From a virus, in IMG/VR virus record IMGVR_UViG_3300031227_000506, positions 1 through 21,498 of that record: a DNA stretch of 21,498 nucleotides, one strand, 5' to 3'. Each line of letters starts with the position of its first letter. The stretch's first letter is position 1. This document shows positions 20,412-21,498 of this stretch, one piece after another. Position numbers and translations under genes: made by a program. Below the pieces are notes generated by a model. The model saw only the letters and a list, made by a program, of their open reading frames with translations. It was not told the origin of the DNA and searched no databases.

Positions 20412-21234
20412 CGTATTTCTCCGTTAAATTTTTTATGACTTGTTTTCTTTTTGCCTCATCTGCACTAACTGATTTTGCACTCCCACCTCTTTCTTGCCCT
20501 TTTGACATCCAGTTTGTTAGGAACCGGAAATAATTCTTCTTACGCTTCTTCGGGTTTGCTATAAGCCACAACCCAGCCCGATCAATAGAATTGTCAACAT
20601 CAACTGCTGGGAATGCGGTGTACCATTTTTGCAGTATTTTTTCTGATATTCCAGTAAACGATCCTGTGTCAAAATCAAATTTCACCTGCTCTGTAACCGG
20701 AACTTTGTCCGGTTCGGAGCTACTCTTAGTATTTTCTTTATTCTTTATTTCTTTATTCTTATCATTCTTGTTATATATATTGTGCCCATCAGAATCCGTT
20801 CGTTGCCCGTTCGTTGCCCGTTCGTAGTCCCGTTCGTTGTGCCCTTCGTAGTTTTTCGGGGTCTGGTAAAACACGTAGTTTGAGATACTTACCTTAAACC
20901 CGTGAGTTACCTTCGTTGTGCCCACCATAGACCCGTTCGTTGCCCGTTCGTAGTCCCGTTCGTGCGTCCTTCGTAACCAGTCAAAAACTGCACGTACTTG
21001 TTTACAGCTTGGCTTCTCAACCCTATACCCAACGCGCCACGATACAGCGTCACAAACCTTTGCAATAGTAGTCACTAACTCACCACGGTTCAGGTTCTTA
21101 TATTCTTCATGTTGAACAGTCAATAGCAACCACACCCACACTTTCAGGTATAACGGAGGTTTTGCCATGATTTCGCTTTCAATGAGTTTTCTACTGAGCA
21201 AGATATAACCGCCGGGGATTAATGGTTTATACAC
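20401..21234 (-). CDS. Phage replication initiator / replisome organizer
   Basis: 277 residues. Start is GTG 21234, with GAGGGG about eight bases upstream. The N-terminal domain (about 8-124: 'GGYILLSRKLIESEIMAKPP', 'WLLLTVQHEEYKNLNRGELVTT', 'CKQVRAVFDWLRR', 'HGFKVSISNYVFYQ') is the winged-helix domain of phage replisome organizers and O-like initiators. A polar Lys/Asn linker (about 145-180) follows. The C-terminal domain (about 193-277) has 'LQKWYTAFP', 'NPKKRKKNYFRFLTNWM', a segment typical of O/DnaD-like initiators that contact the helicase loader. Residues 92-101 and 134-143 are the same decapeptide, ERDYERATNG, encoded by the iteron arrays. The protein probably binds these repeats in its own gene. 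Confidence 0.8.
   Translation of the reverse strand: MYKPLIPGGYILLSRKLIESEIMAKPPLYLKVWVWLLLTVQHEEYKNLNRGELVTTIAKVCDAVSWRVGYRVEKPSCKQVRAVFDWLRRTHERDYERATNGSMVGTTKVTHGFKVSISNYVFYQTPKNYEGHNERDYERATNGQRTDSDGHNIYNKNDKNKEIKNKENTKSSSEPDKVPVTEQVKFDFDTGSFTGISEKILQKWYTAFPAVDVDNSIDRAGLWLIANPKKRKKNYFRFLTNWMSKGQERGGSAKSVSADEAKRKQVIKNLTEKYDAV
20806..20837. repeat. 32-base direct repeat, copy 1 (iterons)
   Basis: Identical at all 32 positions to 20932-20963, 126 bases away (exactly 42 codons). It holds three CCGTTCGT octamers and encodes the decapeptide ERDYERATNG. Part of the lower iteron cluster (20796-20849). Confidence 0.9.
20932..20963. repeat. 32-base direct repeat, copy 2 (iterons)
   Basis: Identical to 20806-20837. 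It encodes the same decapeptide in the region that would be the wing of the winged-helix domain, where relatives are usually shorter. Part of the upper iteron cluster (20933-20974). Confidence 0.9.
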
Positions 21235-21252
21235 AAATCAACCCCCTCACCG

Positions 21253-21332
21253 CACAAAAAAGCCCCCAACCAGCTAGTACAGAAAGTATAGGGACAGAAT
21301 CCCTGATAGGTTTCATACTGGATAGGGGCTTT
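21253..21332 (-). terminator. Terminator with nested stems ahead of the initiator gene
   Basis: On the minus strand, AAAGCCCC (21332-21325) pairs with GGGGCTTT (21266-21259), followed by more Ts and a G. Nested inside are AGTAT/ATACT (21315-21319 with 21285-21289) and AGGGA/TCCCT (21290-21294 with 21300-21304, loop CAGAA). It ends about six bases before the initiator ribosome site, so it can act as an attenuator for that gene as well as the end of the upstream operon. Confidence 0.65.
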
Positions 21333-21361
21333 GACATTTTATATTGTTCCTTTCTGTACTA
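21275..21361. repeat. 12-base inverted repeat bounding an 87-base structured segment
   Basis: TAGTACAGAAAG at 21275-21286 and its exact reverse complement at 21350-21361. One arm lies outside and the other inside the terminator stem, so the two pairings are interleaved: they form either a pseudoknot or two alternative folds. The segment also has three (T/G)ATAGG copies (21287, 21305, 21321). Confidence 0.7.
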
Positions 21362-21369
21362 TTTAAATG

Positions 21370-21398
21370 AACTTACAACATCTTTACAGCCTTGTCAA
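21370..21398 (-). promoter_or_regulatory. Candidate promoter for the replication genes
   Basis: On the minus strand TTGACA (21398-21393), a 17-base spacer, then TAAGTT (21375-21370). The -35 is perfect but the -10 is poor (first, second and last bases match). A transcript from here would run through the structured leader into the initiator gene. Confidence 0.35.
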
Positions 21399-21406
21399 CA
21401 GTTATT

Positions 21407-21498
21407 TCAGCCCAACACGATCTCTTTTTTCCACTGCAACTCAACCCGCGCATCTTTCGCCTCAACCGCTTTGAAGTTCTTTTCTTTCTGTTCCCAGA
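21407..21498 (-). CDS. C-terminal end of an upstream gene (cut by window edge)
   Basis: The last 30 codons of a minus-strand frame, reading WEQKEKNFKAVEAKDAR, then VELQWKKEIVLG and a stop. Of the three frames this one has protein-like composition (amphipathic, Lys/Glu-rich); one other is closed early and the third is very basic and Cys/Ser/Arg-rich. It ends just before the candidate promoter and the structured leader. Too little is present to name it. Confidence 0.5.
   Translation of the reverse strand, partial: WEQKEKNFKAVEAKDARVELQWKKEIVLG

Larger units (their letters stand above)
20727..20974. other. Putative origin of replication inside the initiator gene
   Basis: The octamer CCGTTCGT occurs seven times exactly (starting at 20796, 20807, 20818, 20830, 20933, 20944, 20956), 11 or 12 bases apart within each cluster. 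Three CCTTCGT versions lie at 20843, 20910 and 20968. Next to the lower cluster is a 54-base tract (20727-20780) with about 85% A+T by hand count. In lambda the origin lies in gene O as iterons followed by an AT-rich unwinding region in the same order relative to the gene; here the order along the gene is also iterons, then AT-rich. Confidence 0.75.

Noticed and set aside
20796-20974. CRISPR array or tandem microsatellite
   Set aside because: Units are only 8-12 bases with no unique spacers, and they lie inside an open coding frame; iterons explain them better.
21331-21362. Plus-strand promoter TTGACA...TACTAT
   Set aside because: The -35 overlaps the terminator stem, the spacing to a fair -10 is 20 bases, and there is no plus-strand gene downstream in the window.
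1-21498. tRNA genes, integrase, repressor, attachment sites, holin or endolysin
   Set aside because: I looked for these and saw no supporting motif or structure in the window; they may lie outside it.

Overview
The window is part of a tailed double-stranded DNA phage or prophage (Caudoviricetes). The parts list is siphovirus-like: HK97-fold capsid, tail tube protein, one tape measure gene, and no contractile sheath gene. Every gene I accept lies on the minus strand, so the genome reads from high to low coordinates. I see no integrase, repressor, attachment site, lysis gene or tRNA, so lysogeny cannot be judged. Base composition is moderately AT-rich. Starts usually have strong AGGAGG/AAAGGA ribosome sites. 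The host is not identifiable from the sequence; two proteins carry Sec-type signal peptides.

Right end (about 21.5 to 16.9 kb), replication and recombination: the end of an unknown gene; a highly structured leader with a terminator; a replication initiator whose own coding sequence contains iteron arrays beside an AT-rich tract (a lambda-like origin arrangement); a zinc-finger replication partner; a promoter; a YopX-like protein; an SbcC/RecF-like ATPase; a large hairpin; a second YopX-like protein; and a RusA-type Holliday junction resolvase.

Middle (16.9 to 14.0 kb): twelve tightly coupled small genes, mostly of unknown function. At least five are under 60 codons, and three of the twelve have Cys/His clusters suggesting zinc binding. 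The run ends in a strong intrinsic terminator. A sigma70-like promoter follows, overlapping what looks like the C-terminal remnant of a phage DNA-base glycosyltransferase.

Left part (13.7 to 0 kb), late operon in canonical order: small terminase, large terminase, portal, scaffold, a signal-peptide-bearing repeat (fiber-like) protein, major capsid protein, small coiled-coil protein, head-tail adaptor, MuF-type minor head protein, HK97 gp10-like protein, tail completion protein, a 48-residue protein, tail tube protein, probable tail chaperone, tape measure, and distal tail/fiber genes. The window ends inside another signal-peptide gene.

Genes are packed with TAATG, TGATG and ATGA stop-start overlaps, indicating pervasive translational coupling. 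The most notable items are the origin inside the initiator gene, the interleaved-stem leader ahead of it, the 16-bp hairpin at 17.9 kb, and the exported-looking repeat protein in the capsid cassette.
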